This document shows positions 1 through 13,400 of a stretch of 64,000 bases of DNA, piece after piece (within the stretch, counting starts at the first letter, position 1; each line of letters begins with the position of its first letter). The position numbers and the translations under genes are program-made. The notes beneath the pieces are model-generated. The model was not told where the DNA came from and did no database searches. It saw nothing but the letters and a program-made list of their open reading frames with translations. Source of the DNA: Argentina anserina (lineage: Eukaryota; Streptophyta; Magnoliopsida; Rosales; Rosaceae); assembly GCF_933775445.1 (NCBI RefSeq), contig NC_065874.1, positions 7,955,001 through 8,019,000 on the forward strand, read 5' to 3'.

Positions 1-112
1 TTTCCCAAATAATGGAAATGTGATGATAATTTGGTTTATAGATACCTAGATACTTGTTCATGTGCCCTATTTGCCAACACTAATTTTATTTTTGTGGCAT
101 TCTATATCTCAG

Positions 113-1588
113 ATACGTAAAGAACCGAAGTGATAAACAGTTGAAAGATCCAAAGTCTGAAAGTGTACTGGATGATTGTAAGCCTGAAGAGAAGGGGGCA
201 AACGGTAATCCTATTGTACCATGTGGGCTCATAGCTTGGAGTTTGTTCAATGACACCTATAGTTTTTCCCGCAACCAAAGCGATCCTTTGCCGGTGAATA
301 AGAAGGGTATCGCATGGAAGAGTGACAAGGAGCACAAATTTGGCAAAAATGTCTTTCCTAAGAACTTTCAGAATTCGACTCTTATAGGTGGTGCGACTCT
401 CAATGCGTCGATTCCTGTAAGTTATCTGCTATTTGTCTTCTCTAATTTTTGAGTATGGATTTCCACTATTGATCTTTTCCAACATCAAAACTCCGAAACT
501 CCATTCAAGTGTTTTTGAACTCTTCAAATTAAAGAAACGGCTAATGGTGTTAAATGGGAGGATATATCTGCACACACATATAGCAAACTGCTTTTAATTG
601 AAGGCAAGTGCTTAACCAGTAAAATATGTTTTGGTCAACAGTTGAGTGAGCAGGAGGACCTTATTGTTTGGATGAGAACTGCTGCGTTGCCAACATTCAG
701 AAAATTATATGGGAAGATAGAGGTGGATCTTCAGCAAAATGAGGTCATACATGTTACATTGGAGAACAATTACAACACATACAGTTTTAATGGAAAAAAG
801 AAGCTTGTACTTTCTACCACTAGCTGGATTGGTGGCAGGAATGACTTCCTTGGCATTGCTTATCTCACTGTTGGCGGGCTGTGCTTCTTTCTGGCCATGG
901 CTTTCACAATTGTGTATCTTGTTAAACCAAGGTAAAATCCTAAACCAAATGCTCCCTGCCTACTTTTAATATGCAGTGATATCAAAGGCTGCAACAGATT
1001 GCGTTGCTGCTTATCAGTTTGAGCCATGATATCTTGTGTGCTTGTCTGACCAATCTTTCTGGAATATGCCCTACTTGAAGAACTATACTTGGATGACTTC
1101 GAGACCACTCACCAATTGAACAGCTTAAAAAATTGGTTGATAGGTCCTATGTTGATTAGACCCTATATTGATTAGAAAAATGTGGCTTTCTGAATCTTGC
1201 CGTTTCTTTTCAGAATTAAAATCTTGGGTAATGGGGAATACAAACTGAGAATATCAACTATCAATTTTAGGGTAATTGCTTATGCGTGTTATGGTTTGCG
1301 GGTTATTGTTTGGTCTCAAGTTAATCAATTTCTCTCCTGACCCTGTCTTTTCTGTCCTAAACTAGTAATTATCTGATCATGACTTTACAGCCCCCTCATT
1401 TCAATTTTATAATCACATAATGACACTTTTTGGCAAGAATTTGAGTCCTAGATATGTAAGTGAGTTTTGGTTCTGGTTGTGATGTATGGACGGATGGACT
1501 CTTAAACAATGACACTGATTCTCTTCTTTTCAGGCAACTTGGAGATCCTTCCTATTTGTCATGGAACAGAAATCCAGGAGGGCATTAA
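113..1588 (+). CDS. ALIS/CDC50-family P4-ATPase beta subunit, 3' part
   Basis: This is the 3' portion of an ALA-interacting subunit (LEM3/CDC50 family), the beta subunit that lets P4-type flippases leave the ER and move phospholipids across secretory-pathway membranes. Three exons are visible: 113-416, 642-931 and 1534-1588, all with GT-AG junctions and matching phases; earlier exons lie left of the window. Seen: the exoplasmic-domain stretches [32 protein letters not shown] and [16 protein letters not shown], then [20 protein letters not shown], and a second membrane segment beginning [17 protein letters not shown]. The last short exon encodes the family's conserved tail ([15 protein letters not shown]) and stop. 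Family assignment is secure; which ALIS paralogue it is cannot be told. The gene is convergent with the methyltransferase that follows. Confidence 0.93.
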
Positions 1589-1889
1589 GCGCGATCAACT
1601 GCTCTCATCAACAGCTTTCCTGGAGCATTTCCTGATGGTCTACTTAATTATGTGTATATTAATGTTATCATCAACATGGGTGGTACATATGATTTCTACA
1701 AGCATTTTGGTCATTTGGAGTTTTCTATATTCTTTCCTCCCCAGATTGTCGAGAGCACAACATTATGAATTTTCCTGTATAATTTCAGAAATAGTATCGG
1801 TTACATCTAAAGTTGATCTACGAATTGATTGCTTTGTTCAAGAATTGTTGAGTGGCGTTTGATCTTCTCTCCTGCAAAGGTACTCATAT
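1589..1889. other. Convergent intergenic spacer (3' UTRs)
   Basis: This is about 300 bp between the ALIS stop codon and the stop codon of the opposing methyltransferase gene. It must hold both 3' UTRs and polyadenylation signals. No separate gene is seen, and the open frame across it has no recognisable content. Confidence 0.6.
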
Positions 1890-4800
1890 TCAAAGCACCC
1901 GCAGGAGAATGTTGGAAAGGTATTTGCCTTCCGGGTAGGATGGGTCGATGGTATGATCGCATGCCGCTCCAGCTTCTCTTAGAACGGTTATTTTTCTCCC
2001 TGCTGCTGATGCTGCACCCTGTTAAGATAAATAATAATAATAATATAATAATGCCAGTGAAAGATCCATGGCAATACCCAGTGACTTGAGAGCAAAAAGT
2101 AGCAGCAGATCAGGAGTAACCAAATTTCGTTCTGGACACGGCACATAGTTGATTCACATTCTGTTATTATAAATCCATAATCCTATGATTGTGTCTTATA
2201 AACTGCCTTATAAACTGGAATCTGTATGAGAGATTATGGTGCTAGCTGCAGAAAAATAGAACTTGCCTGAAGAATGCGCAAGAACGTCCCACTTTGGGTC
2301 ATTGCTCCTGAACACGAACAAGTCATGAGGAGGCCACCTCTTCTTGTCAATTGCATTGCTAATGAATTTAAGTTTCTATACATGCCTGATGCATTTTGTA
2401 GAACCTGGATTTGATAACAACCAAAAAAGTTTCTATAACGCATGAAAATAACACAAATAAACATGCATATAAAGCAAGCATAAACTGATGCAAACATTTG
2501 GCGTACTTAAGACACCAAACATATACTACATAGTACATAGTATCTGCAATATATCATTTTTAAAAGGAAAGCAAGATCTGCAATTACAAACAAATTCAGA
2601 GTCTGCCTGTATGAATGGAAGCAACTTGAATACATGCTTTGATGGGAAAAAAGAATTTTGATAATAGATGGAGCAAAATACTAGTACCTTCTTTCGTGGT
2701 GCTAGTTTAGGAGGATCTAAGATGACAATATCCCATGATTCATTCCTAGAAATAGCCCCCTTCATAAACGCACTTGCGTCTTCTTTCACAAATGATATTA
2801 GTCCTGGATCCATGCTGTTAAGAGCAATATTTTCTTCAGCTAGTTCTATTGCACCCAATGATGAGTCAACACCTGATGAAAAAAATAACAATTAGAAAAA
2901 CTTGAGTAGCATTCAGCATGTAATCTTTAGATGCCTTTTCCTAATGAGTTTAACGAGTGCTAGAATTTTTTTGGGACCAAAGAACCAATGAGTTTCATTT
3001 AATCTAAATTAAAACACAGCTGAATTGAATCTCGTGCCAATCGTTCTCTTTAAGACAGAAGACGCTTCTACCACAGATAATACAACTGTCACAGCTGTAA
3101 TGTTATGACTCCATGAATTTATAATGAAAATTCTTCATTCGGTCGCTTAGTATGGAATTGTTGAAAGAAATTGCTCAGTTAGGTATCTAACTCTCCGCAG
3201 TCATTACTGAGGAGGAGGGCCAAACAACTAAAATATGGGACAGAAGTCGATAACCAATGGCAATACCGCAAGGATTGAAACTGGAAACTTTCAATAATTT
3301 TTTTTACCTGTGACATTTACAGCACCACCACGTGCAGCATTTAGAGCAAAACCACCACTATAGCAGCAGATATCTAACACATTCTGATTCCTTGAAATTG
3401 TTGATATAAATTTACGGTTTTCACGCTGATCAGCATAGAACCCTGTCTTCTGCCCTTCAAGTGAAATGGCATAGAAAATCCCGTTTTCCATCACCTAAAT
3501 AATTGCAAGATCAGAATAATTACATGCAACACATCCCATATAGCTTCAAAACTAAAAGCAGATTCTTCAAAATTCAGAACCAATTCTGGTTGTGCGCAGT
3601 TTGTGGGGTGTTTGGTCAAGCCACTTTCTGATTAGAATGAGGAGATACCTACCTTTGTTCTTTGATGGCAACTAGATGGATCCATTTCCTTCAAATTTGA
3701 CACATCCAATCCTTCTTCTTTTAAAATTTCCACAGACGGTCTCCAGTTGATGTGATTAATTTTATTGATTCTGCCAACACAAGCCTCTATTTCTGCTTTA
3801 TACTTCTCAACCCAAGCGGCAGATGATGCTATTACTGCTACATCCCCAAATATGTCAATAATTAGGCCTGATAATCTGTGGTAAGAGAAATCATATCAAA
3901 TTGAAAACTTGTGACCTAGTATTACTATAAGTCTACATATATGAAAAGGACAAGAAAACTGAGAATTTTGAAAATAGATATGCACATGAATTCTCCAAGA
4001 AAAGACAAGAGAACGGTTTATACTGAACTTAATAGCAATAAATTTTACATACAAAAGGTGCTATCCAAAGTAAGGAGAAATCTAATCATAGTCTAAGTAG
4101 GTAAGTAGATAGCTTAAAGTTGAATACCTGTCTCCTTCACTATTGACCAGACGAAATGCATTGGTACTAGCTGAGGGAATCCCCAAACTCTTACGTAGCT
4201 CGATAGCTTCGTTAATTCTCATCTCAAGCAGTTTCTCCATATTCAATGCACATGAAAAATCACTGTTACATAAGGATCAGCAATTGCAACATCACTGCAA
4301 ATGTGATTATTTGAAACTGGACATATAAACAGTACCTTGTTGCTTCCTCATCCAGCTGCATAAGCCGAACACAGAACATGGAAACTGAATTATACATGCC
4401 CCACCCTATTGGCTTTTCTGCTCCATCAGCTACCAACACAACATCTCCAGTTTTTGGTGGCGGTCTCCCAACTATTCTATCTACTGCTCCACTGTAAACC
4501 ATTGGGCTTCCATCCTTGAATAATTGTGTCTTCCCCTTTTTGAGTACAACCCTTGCAACACCTGCCAAGCCAGATTAATTGCAACGAAGTTCAACAAATT
4601 TAAGAAAAAAAAAACACATGTATTCCTCAAATTGCAATGAAATTCAACAAATTTAACCATCCACAGTTCATGAGATGTCCCAGCAGTATCCCACATCCTC
4701 CAATAAAAAAATAGAACTCAAATTGCATAATCATCCAATAAAGCGATACAGAATTCCATCTGTTCATCAAAACTACCTGGAATTGATTACAAAAACATCT

Positions 4801-5269
4801 TTCAATTTCACCTTATTTGAAAAACTGGGTCTGAAGGCTGGCTCAAAGTATTTTCTAGAACCAAGCTCTTTCATAAACTGCCAAATTGGATTGCTTTACA
4901 AACCACAATATCAAAACTCACAGAAATCTGCAGAGGCAGCATACAGAGTTGGGTTTCATAAACTGATAAAAGTAACAAATATATATATACTAACTTTATC
5001 TTCCACATGTATCTCTCATTGCCCGGACCCGCTTTCAAAATTTAAGCAATCTGGCACAAACCCACTGAGCAAAACAAGTTCAAACTTGCAATGTTTCACA
5101 TCAACGTAAAACGATCCTTGAAGAAAGAAAAGCTGAATAGAGATAGAGAAAGACATGTAGCTATACCTTTGGGGTGAGCAGATGCGAGTTCTTGAAGGGT
5201 GGTGGCGGTGCATGGTAAAGAAGCCGAAGTAGACAGGGACTTTATCAGTCGGGCTGGAAACTGCTGCAT
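1890..5269 (-). CDS. RlmI-like 23S rRNA m5C methyltransferase, probably organellar
   Basis: Eight exons were assembled by splice signals and phase: 5269 (or 5383)-5167, 4561-4336, 4262-4128, 3875-3653, 3494-3308, 2872-2688, 2404-2267 and 2018-1890. The product has an N-terminal PUA-like domain (around [17 protein letters not shown]), an RFM-type SAM-dependent methyltransferase core ([17 protein letters not shown]), the motif IV stretch [10 protein letters not shown], the Cys-containing motif MTCSCSG, and a conserved end ([20 protein letters not shown]). This is the bacterial RlmI/YccW architecture, which methylates a cytosine in 23S rRNA, so a role on chloroplast or mitochondrial rRNA is inferred. 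I prefer the Met at 5269 (441 aa) because the residues after it resemble an organelle transit peptide; an in-frame Met at 5383 would give 479 aa. Intron 7 (2019-2266) starts with GC, not GT. Confidence 0.88.
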
Positions 5270-5402
5270 CACTTTTTCGAGCTCGGAGATGAGTGTAACT
5301 GGATTATTCTGGTAACTGTTTTCTATGAGCCAAATACTGTATAGGGTTACTACCGGGTACGGGGCATACCCGGTTTCCCACATAGTAATTCGTCGGGTTC
5401 AT

Positions 5403-5411
5403 AAACCCTAA
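5403..5411. promoter_or_regulatory. Telo-box (AAACCCTAA) upstream of methyltransferase gene
   Basis: AAACCCTAA lies about 20 bp upstream of the most distal possible start codon of the methyltransferase gene. Telo-boxes are common near transcription starts of plant translation-apparatus genes, which fits an rRNA-modifying enzyme. The match is exact, but a 9-mer can occur by chance. Confidence 0.45.
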
Positions 5412-6290
5412 ACCTATATCCCATTTACTAAAAACTTAAAAAGTAAATAAAAAAGAAGCTAAACCTTTTAATTATGTATCATCAAAATTACTTTAGGAAT
5501 AAAATGAATATCACCTTGTTGTCTGTAACTTGTGATATGTCGGGTAATCATTAAGTAGATTACCCGTTTTAAAATTACTAACATAATGAAGAAAGTGTGA
5601 AGTCAATGAAAAAAAATGTCGTTGACTCTACACATGTGTATTTTGTGTTTTTCTAAGTATTTGCTTACTGATATTATTGATTTAATTTTTGCTAAGTAAT
5701 TCTATCTTATATGATATGAAGATTGTGAACTCGCTATTGCGTTAGTTTTGAGTTTTCAATTCGACCACTACAATTTCGAGAATCTATATATTTATAGGGA
5801 CCCTAATATTTTTTTCAATCAACAATACCTTTCTTTCATTAGTCATTTTTTCACCAACCCAAACACATTACTTGAGACCCTTTTTTTAGAGTAAATTAGC
5901 ATAAAACACACCCTACGTGTGTGTATTAAGGGAAGTTACAAAGTAGTAGAGGAAGTTTTTTAAATAATCACCATTATTATTTTTATTTAATTACTATTTT
6001 AATCATGTTGTTTAGAACTATCATAAAACTTTTTTAATATATTAGAGAGTTTTAGTAAAAAAAATTATTTTAATTAGCAAATTGTGTTTGAGTTATAAGA
6101 GCATAGATAACTCAAATGTTATGATAAATGGCGTGAGTCAAGCTGACAACCGCAGTTAGAACATTTTTCATAGTTTCCGTCACATTTATCTTTCAGATAA
6201 ATAAAAAAAGTGGTTAAAATTGTACGGGTCGGGTTTTTTTCTGTGACGGGTTAAACAGAAGTTTACTCACAATATTGTTTCTGATTCGCC
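5412..6290. other. Divergent promoter region, AT-rich
   Basis: This is the roughly 0.9-kb head-to-head spacer between the methyltransferase and bL20 genes. It is AT-rich, contains several GGGT/ACCCG-type words (near 5541, 5565, 6228 and 6247) and no open frame of note. It should carry both promoters. No transposon ends were recognised. Confidence 0.5.
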
Positions 6291-6490
6291 TCCAGAACCA
6301 GTTCGCCTTCTTCACTCTCACCATTTTCGCCCCAACTCAGTGAGTCTCCATCTTCTCCTTCTTTCTTCTTTCTCTTCTTTATTATCGAATCCTTCGTTAA
6401 CCAAAGTTTCTTTCTTTTTGATTGATCTCACAGCAGTCTTGCGCAACTCGAAGCTGCTCCTAGTCTCCTACAGAACAGAACTGTGCTCAG

Positions 6491-6768
6491 GTAAAATCCA
6501 AAACCCATCTTTTTCAAATCCGTAACTTGGTTTATGAATTTCAATCTGATTTGAGCTCTTTACATTCTTAAAGGACAGAACTTTAATTATTTATAAGGTC
6601 TTTTGCTGTTCTTGTACTTCTGTTTTGGCAACAGATTTTATTCAGACTTACTAAGTAACTGTTTTTAAGGATTGAACTGGATCATGTTTGGCTTAGTTCT
6701 GCTATGTGAAGAAATGGGTTTCTGGTTTTATTGAAGTTTTTGTGGTTGGTGTGTCTGATAATGTGTAG
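6491..6768 (+). other. 5' UTR intron of the bL20 gene
   Basis: A CTCAG|GTAAAA donor at 6490/6491 and a TGTGTAG|GG acceptor at 6768/6769 bracket an intron just upstream of the bL20 start codon. The upstream leader (about 6290-6490) is rich in CT runs, typical of plant ribosomal protein leaders. Inferred from splice signals only. Confidence 0.55.
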
Positions 6769-6792
6769 GGAAGATTGAGGTAGAGTCATAAG

Positions 6793-8162
6793 ATGCATAA
6801 GGATAAGATTTTCAAGCTGGCCAAGGGCTTCAGGGGAAGGGCCAAGAACTGCATTAGGATAGCCAGGGAGAGGGTGGAGAAGGCCTTGCAGTATTCCTAC
6901 AGAGATCGCCGCACCAAGAAGAGAGACATGCGTGCACTGTGGATCCAACGGATCAATGCTGGCACCCGCATTCATGGTGTATGTTTCTATTTGCAAATAC
7001 TGTGTTATATTTGATGAGCATGGTAGACTTTGGTTTCGGATAATTTTATCCTGTTAGGACTCTTTTTCTGCAGCAAAGCATATATTGATCCTTTTTCCAT
7101 TGGAGTTATTCCCTTTGGTTCATTGCTTGCAAACTTAGGAGAATAGAGAGTAAAATAGATGTGAAGATAATTGATATAACAATGAGTCGGTGATTGCTGT
7201 TTCCATTGTTCTGAAATGATTTGCAACATGTTTGGAGGAGGAATGTGTGGTGTTTTAATATTTTCAAAAACTGCTTCAAGTCATTTTGATAGGTGTGATT
7301 TGAAGTGACTTTTGTTCCAGCTTTCCCATTCACTTTGTGGTTCTTTATTTTTTTCCTGTGTAAGATTGGGGTTTGACGTCATGTAATTATGCAAAATCCT
7401 CATTTGGTTGAATTTGAGCCTGAGCTCTTTTGAGCTATCTATGCTGCAGAACAACAAGTCTTTGTCTTTCTTTTTTTGTACTGATTTGAGTAGATTACTT
7501 GAGCACTTGGGAGCTATTTATGCTGCAGAACAACGAACCTGGTTTTCTTTTAGTTTTTTGGTACTGGCTTTAGTAGATTACTTGAGCACTTGTGATTATT
7601 TGTCTTCAAACTTAATTAATAAGAAGTAGCTTCAAAAAGTTACCAAGTGAAAGAGTTCTAACCGGGATCTCCCAAATAGTCTGTACTCAAATATACATAT
7701 GATTTGTTAGCATGTCTATCTTGGCTTTAATTTACGGACCTTTGTTTAGTAGTTTGAAATTGACTTCTGTGTGTAGCTTGTTTTAATATTCATATATACT
7801 GAAGCAAATCTGTATGGTTGCTTGGCAAAAGTTGAAGTTGGTAAAGCTTACAGTGGTGTGGAATAAAATATATGTATGGGACTTTTGGCCTGTACATGCA
7901 GTTGAGCCATTTGATTAGTGTAGAACAGATTTATAGTGAATGCTGAACTGGTTTTCTGTTCACTTTTCTTCAGGTTAATTACGGGAATTTCATGCACGGA
8001 TTGATGAAGGAGAACATTCAGCTAAACAGAAAAGTTTTATCAGAGATTTCTATGCACGAACCATACACTTTCAAGGCCCTTGTAGATGTCTCCCGCAGTG
8101 TATTCCCTGGGAACAAGGCGGTAGTTCCTCCCGAAAAGGAAGGCCTCCAACTTCTTCTGTAA
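6793..8162 (+). CDS. Ribosomal protein bL20, organellar type
   Basis: Two exons, 6793-6978 and 7974-8162, join in phase to give 124 aa. The protein opens [20 protein letters not shown] and has the basic helical N-terminal region of bacterial-type L20 ([19 protein letters not shown]), then [21 protein letters not shown], followed by a short plant-type C-terminal extension. bL20 binds the large-subunit rRNA early in assembly. A nuclear gene of this type fits a mitochondrial ribosome, since chloroplast bL20 is normally plastid-encoded. There is no obvious cleavable transit peptide: the start is directly on the mature domain, as in other plant mitochondrial L20 proteins I recall. The start is fixed by the Met immediately before the conserved domain and by the 5' UTR intron upstream. 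Confidence 0.92.
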
Positions 8163-10390
8163 TTGTCCATTTAGATGGATCACCTGCGCTTGATCTCTTA
8201 GAACTTGTTTGAAATAAATGATTTTTGGTTTCTTTTCGTTGCCCCTTGTATAATAATTCTTACTCATTGATGCAGATTTTAAGAACCTGCACTAATCTCT
8301 GATTTATACGATATATATTGGTGTGGCAAATAAAGGAAAATGTTGGAGCTAGGAAAAATCATTGGAGAAAATTGCTCGACAATACTCATTTTTCCAATGC
8401 GGTTGACAGACTCACTTTTGGTGTCCAAGTCCACTGTCGACGTTAACGCAATCCGTTCTCTTTAATCGTAACTCAGATAAACTGGGTTGGGGTTGGAACT
8501 TGGAAAAATGAGATACGGAAGTTCTATTTAGAGCAAAGTTGAGATGATCACTGAACACCAACAATTTAGACCATTTGGATAACACATTTGACATTATACA
8601 TTTTGTTGCAAAGAAGATGGGATCATTGTCACGAAGAAGAACCTGCCTTCTAGGCTTGGTAAGTGGTATTCGGAAAAGTACCTCCACATCTATAAGGTTC
8701 ACATATCTGCAAAATTATTGTTGTTCGGTGATCGTTATCGCCTGTACTCTTGCCACTCCAACTTAACCATTAGTCTCTCTCTCAAGTCTCAATTATGTTC
8801 TTCTCCCTCCTCAACTCGTTTCTGATCGGGTGGTTTTATTATTTGATTATATTATTCATGATTTTGTGTTTCATTTTCTGTTCTGAATCAATTTTAACTT
8901 GGGAGGCCAGTCTAAAAATGAAAAACATGGATGATGAATGCAAAACATGGGGACTAGGGGTTGAGGCCGTTAGGGGGTGCCAGCATGAGAGACATAGCCA
9001 TAATTGGCTTTCAATCTTATAAAATATGAATACATATGCATGTTAAGTAAAAAATTGAGGGGGTGCCATGGCACCTTTAGGCACAGACGTGCCTCCTCCC
9101 CTAGTTCTGATTGTGGATGATTCTTCGAATTGGTTTTTTTCTGCTGATTAGTTTTGGTTTTCTAATTTTGTTGATGAGTTTTGTCATTGGTGTAACATAT
9201 CCCCAATTTTAATACTTTCCTGTCAGTGAGTTCTAGAAGTTATAGTATGAGCCGGTGGGATGGGCTGAATTATGAAGTTATGAAAAACATTAGATTAGAA
9301 TTTTAAGGAAATCGACCAGAATGTCCAACAGCTAGTTCTTAGATCAGCAAGTAAATACAAGTTTCAGAGATCACTGTTTTGGATCATTCAAGTTCTTAGA
9401 TAGACCATGAAAAATTTAGTATCATGTTGGTCCTTTGAGATAACAATATATACAGAACTAAGATCATAGTTACGGGGTAAATAATAAGTTGGAGAAAAGG
9501 TTATGATCTCAGTGAGGTTAGAAAGATCAAATGAAGAGGGTGTTTTTTTCCCCTTCTATGCTTCTGTATACGGTGCAGTATAAAATGTTAGGCTGCGATT
9601 TATCATAATTCATTTCGTCGTTCCTACAAAGTGCACTAGTGACATGAACTCACAAACATATTATGAACATTTTTGTATGTTGAGCGTGAAGCCTGAGTTG
9701 TCTGTTTATCCTTCCTACTGCTTTTCACCTTTATATAAAACCACTGTTTCTTTGCTAACGCTGGATTGAGCTCCTGAACCAATACATACATTGCTGGTAA
9801 CATTATTAAATCAGGAAAGGTCGAAAGGTATATTTTATTGCCTCTTGCATACTTATAAGTTTTAATCTATTGTTGACGTTGTATTAATCAATCAATGTCT
9901 GTATTTACTATTCACATACCATTTATTTTTTCTTATTTCCACACCCCATCTATGATGAGAGCTAATGATGTATCAAATTTAGAGAGGTAGTTTGTAAATA
10001 GATGATGTGAATAGCACCATAATCAATATCTGCCCAAATTTAGAGTTTAGTGGGGTGTTGTCATCAAAAAAGAAGAAGAAGAGGGTGAGTCGTTCTTTTT
10101 CTACTGAAAACATTTGATTCTGTCATGAAATTTTCATTTCAAAACTGCAAGTGCTCTATAGTTTATGTGAAGGAGAGCACCAATGCCCTGTAGCACCATC
10201 GAACTTGTCCTTTCATGCAGTTTTGTACTCTCAAGTATGCAAGAAACCAACAAAAGGATTCCATCTCAATTTAGAATTAATATCATTTAGTCTACTTGTT
10301 CATATATTCTGCCATCTTTATTCCAATCTGCAGTTTCTAATCCACACTCCATTTTCAAACAGTCACTCTTTCAAAGGTTTTGCTTCAACA
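8163..10390. other. Intergenic region between bL20 and KS1
   Basis: About 2.2 kb without a supportable gene. It should contain the bL20 3' UTR and the KS1 promoter. A probable transposon relic lies at about 8900-9110 (listed separately). A short A/G-rich stretch (AAGAAGAAGAAG) is at about 10068. Confidence 0.5.
8900..9110. repeat. Probable transposon relic with palindromic end
   Basis: A block flanked by GGGGGTGCC-type words contains a perfect 14-bp palindrome (GGTGCCATGGCACC, 9062-9075), followed at once by a second small hairpin (AGGCACAGACGTGCCT). The G/C composition differs from the AT-rich surroundings. It looks like the end of an old interspersed repeat. The class cannot be assigned. 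Confidence 0.35.
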
Positions 10391-10436
10391 ATGTCCTCCC
10401 ACCTCAGCATTTTCAGGTGTTGCAAATCTTTCTCAT

Positions 10437-10474
<38 letters not shown>

Positions 10475-13400
10475 GCTATTTTTGTTGCATTTTTCCTCTT
10501 GTGTTGGGGAGTATGAATGTTTTTCTTGAAGTGGATCTTTGTTTGTAGTCTGAATTGTTGTTTATGGCGGAGGGAGAAAAGTTTCGGTCGATTAAAATTG
10601 GAGACTGTTCTGTATCTTTGGGAACATATAAGTTCACATCTTGGTTGGCCTAGTATGAATATTAGAAAGGGTGTAGCAAGCGGATATATTTACTAAGAGT
10701 CTAAGACTACAAATTGTGAGAGGAATATAAAATCAAAAACAGGAAATTCATAAAGGAATTTGAGGAACAAAAGCAGAGTTCCTGTAAATCTTTTCAAAGT
10801 TCAAGAATAGGAGCAGGAAGAAAGTTAAAGTATACGGTAACAGTGGTTGTATGAGATGGTGACTAGTACAGAAGTACTATGTCAGTCCATTGAAATAGAA
10901 GAGAGTAAAAGTAAAACCAAGTCTTGGCTTATGTTTATTCTTACCAAAACCAGGAAATGCTTGTGGTAACAAATATTTAGCCTCAGAAAAGCAAAAAATT
11001 ATCATGTATAAAAAGATTATTGGCTAGATGGTTTGTTCGAATTCACCTTTCTGTATAAGGAGAAAGTTTTGTAAAGCTTTCACAGCTGGGGTTTGGCCGT
11101 TTTAGCTATACTTCAGCACTCACCACATAAGCCACAATTCACTTGGGCCGAAAAAATTTAAGTTCTTGTACTAGTTGGTATCTGTGTTCCATAATTAAAT
11201 TGTACTACCATCAGTCCTACTGTAGCAGTAATGTTTTTCTGGTAACCTGGTTTGAGTTTTCTTACTAATATCTACAACAGGAAAAGATCTCTTGCAACAA
11301 GTAGATTCAAACACTGTTGGTTTGGTAAGGTTCTCCCTTCTCTTTGAATTCCCACTTCTTATATTACAAATAATAACAAAATGTTTTTTTTTATAACAGA
11401 AGTTTGGGGCAACTAAACAACGAATACAGAAGATGTTCAGCAAGGTTGAACTTTCTGTTTCCTCATATGACACTGCTTGGGTGGCAATGGTCCCTTCTCC
11501 AGATTCTGCAAAGGAGCCCTTTTTCCCTGAATGCGTAAATTGGTTGATGGATAATCAACTCCAAGATGGCTCATGGGGTTCTCCTAATTTGCATCCATTG
11601 CCAATAAAAGATGCTCTCTCATCCACCTTTGCATGTATACTTGCGCTAAAGCAATGGAGTGTTGGTGAAGAACAAATTAACAAGGGTATATTTATTGACT
11701 TTGCATATTTGTATATCCTTTGCTGGTGCTGTTTGTATCAATAACCCTCTTTTGTTTTTGTAGGGCTGCATTTTATTGAGTCAAACTTAGCTTCAGCTAC
11801 TGATGAAGAGCAGCCATCGCCTGTTGGGTTTGATATAATATTTCCTGCTATGATTGAATCTGCAATGAGTTTGAATATGAATCTTCCCCAGGGTGGATCA
11901 AAATTAAAGGCTTTATTTGACAGGAGAGACTTTGAGCTTAAAAGGTATTTTCTTTGCTTTCTCTCTTGTACCTATCTTTTGCTAAACTTATCTAATTCAC
12001 TTAGCAACCTCAAATCTGCATATATGGGTTTGGATTTCTTTTTACAACCTTATGATTTTTTTTTCTTCTATGATATTTAGTCAGTTGATATGCTGTGAAA
12101 GCATAGGAAATGCATTCTGTATCACATCCTAACTCTTCCTCATTGAAATGTATATTACAAAATTTGTTGTTTAGAGGCTATGGAAGCAACTCGGAGGGGT
12201 GGAAAGCCTATATAGCATATATTTCCGAAGGATTTGGAAAGTCACAGGATTGGAAGATGGTCATGAAGCACCAAAGGAAGAATGGGTCTTTATTTAATTC
12301 ACCATCAGCTACTGCTTCTGCATTTACTCACAGTAAGAATGCTGGTTGTCTTGATTACCTGCGTGCACTCATCGAGAAGTTTGGTAATGCAGGTGCCTCC
12401 CCATCATACTTCCCAAGTTCCCATTTATTTTCTTTATCGAGATTGAGAATAAGTTTAAATGATGTGTCCCTAAACTGATTTTTATGAATTTCCTTCAGTT
12501 CCAACAGTTCATCCTCTAGGTCATTATGCTCGCCTTTCTATGGTTTCAACTCTTGATGGTTTGGGTATTGATCGACACTTCAGGGAGGAAATGAGGAGTG
12601 TACTAGATGAAACATACAGGTAATGCTTTCAATTTTTAATGTCTACACCAGTAGTGGGCTATATAATGGATTAGATTCCTCATGTTTACTTAATTTAGTA
12701 GTAAGCCTAAAGATTTAATCATCCATGGGAAGATTAACACTGGGGAACAAATAGATGCTGGCTGCAGGGGGATGAAGATATATTTTCAGATGCTGCCACC
12801 TGTGCTATGGCATTTCGACTCTTACGACTTCATGGATATGAAGTTTCTGCAGGTACTGTTAATTTAGGTTCCTCTGGACTTCATGACTCTATTTAGACAA
12901 ATGTGTATTCTTAAATTGCTCTGTCTTGTAGATCCATTGAGTCAATTTTCAGAAGAATGTTTCTTCAATTCCCTTGGAGGACATCTGAAGGACACCAATT
13001 CAGCTTTAGAAATTTTTAGGGCTTCAGAAGTCATCATTCATCCAGATGAATCAGTTCTAGATAAACAAAACCACTGGACAAGTAATTTCCTAAAACAGGT
13101 GTTTTCCAATAATTTAACTCAGCCTCAGAGAACCAAGAAGCATATTGGCCTCGAGGTAGCGTTTAAATATAAGTCCCTTTTATTTAATGGGGTTTACTGA
13201 TGTAGGTTTTTTTATAGTTCCAAGATAGTTTAATTTTAGCAATTAAATTCAACTTTTGACTGGTTTCAGGTAAGTGATGCTCTTAAGTTTCCTTCCTATG
13301 CAACTTTGGGTTGGTTGTCAAGCAGGAGAGCAATAATATCTTACAACACCAACAGTACAAGGATTTTAAAGTCTTCTTATCGGTATACCTCATTTTCAGA

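Noticed and set aside
4675..5109. Open frame of 144 codons on the + strand
   Set aside because: It lies within the first intron of the methyltransferase gene on the opposite strand and has no recognisable domain.
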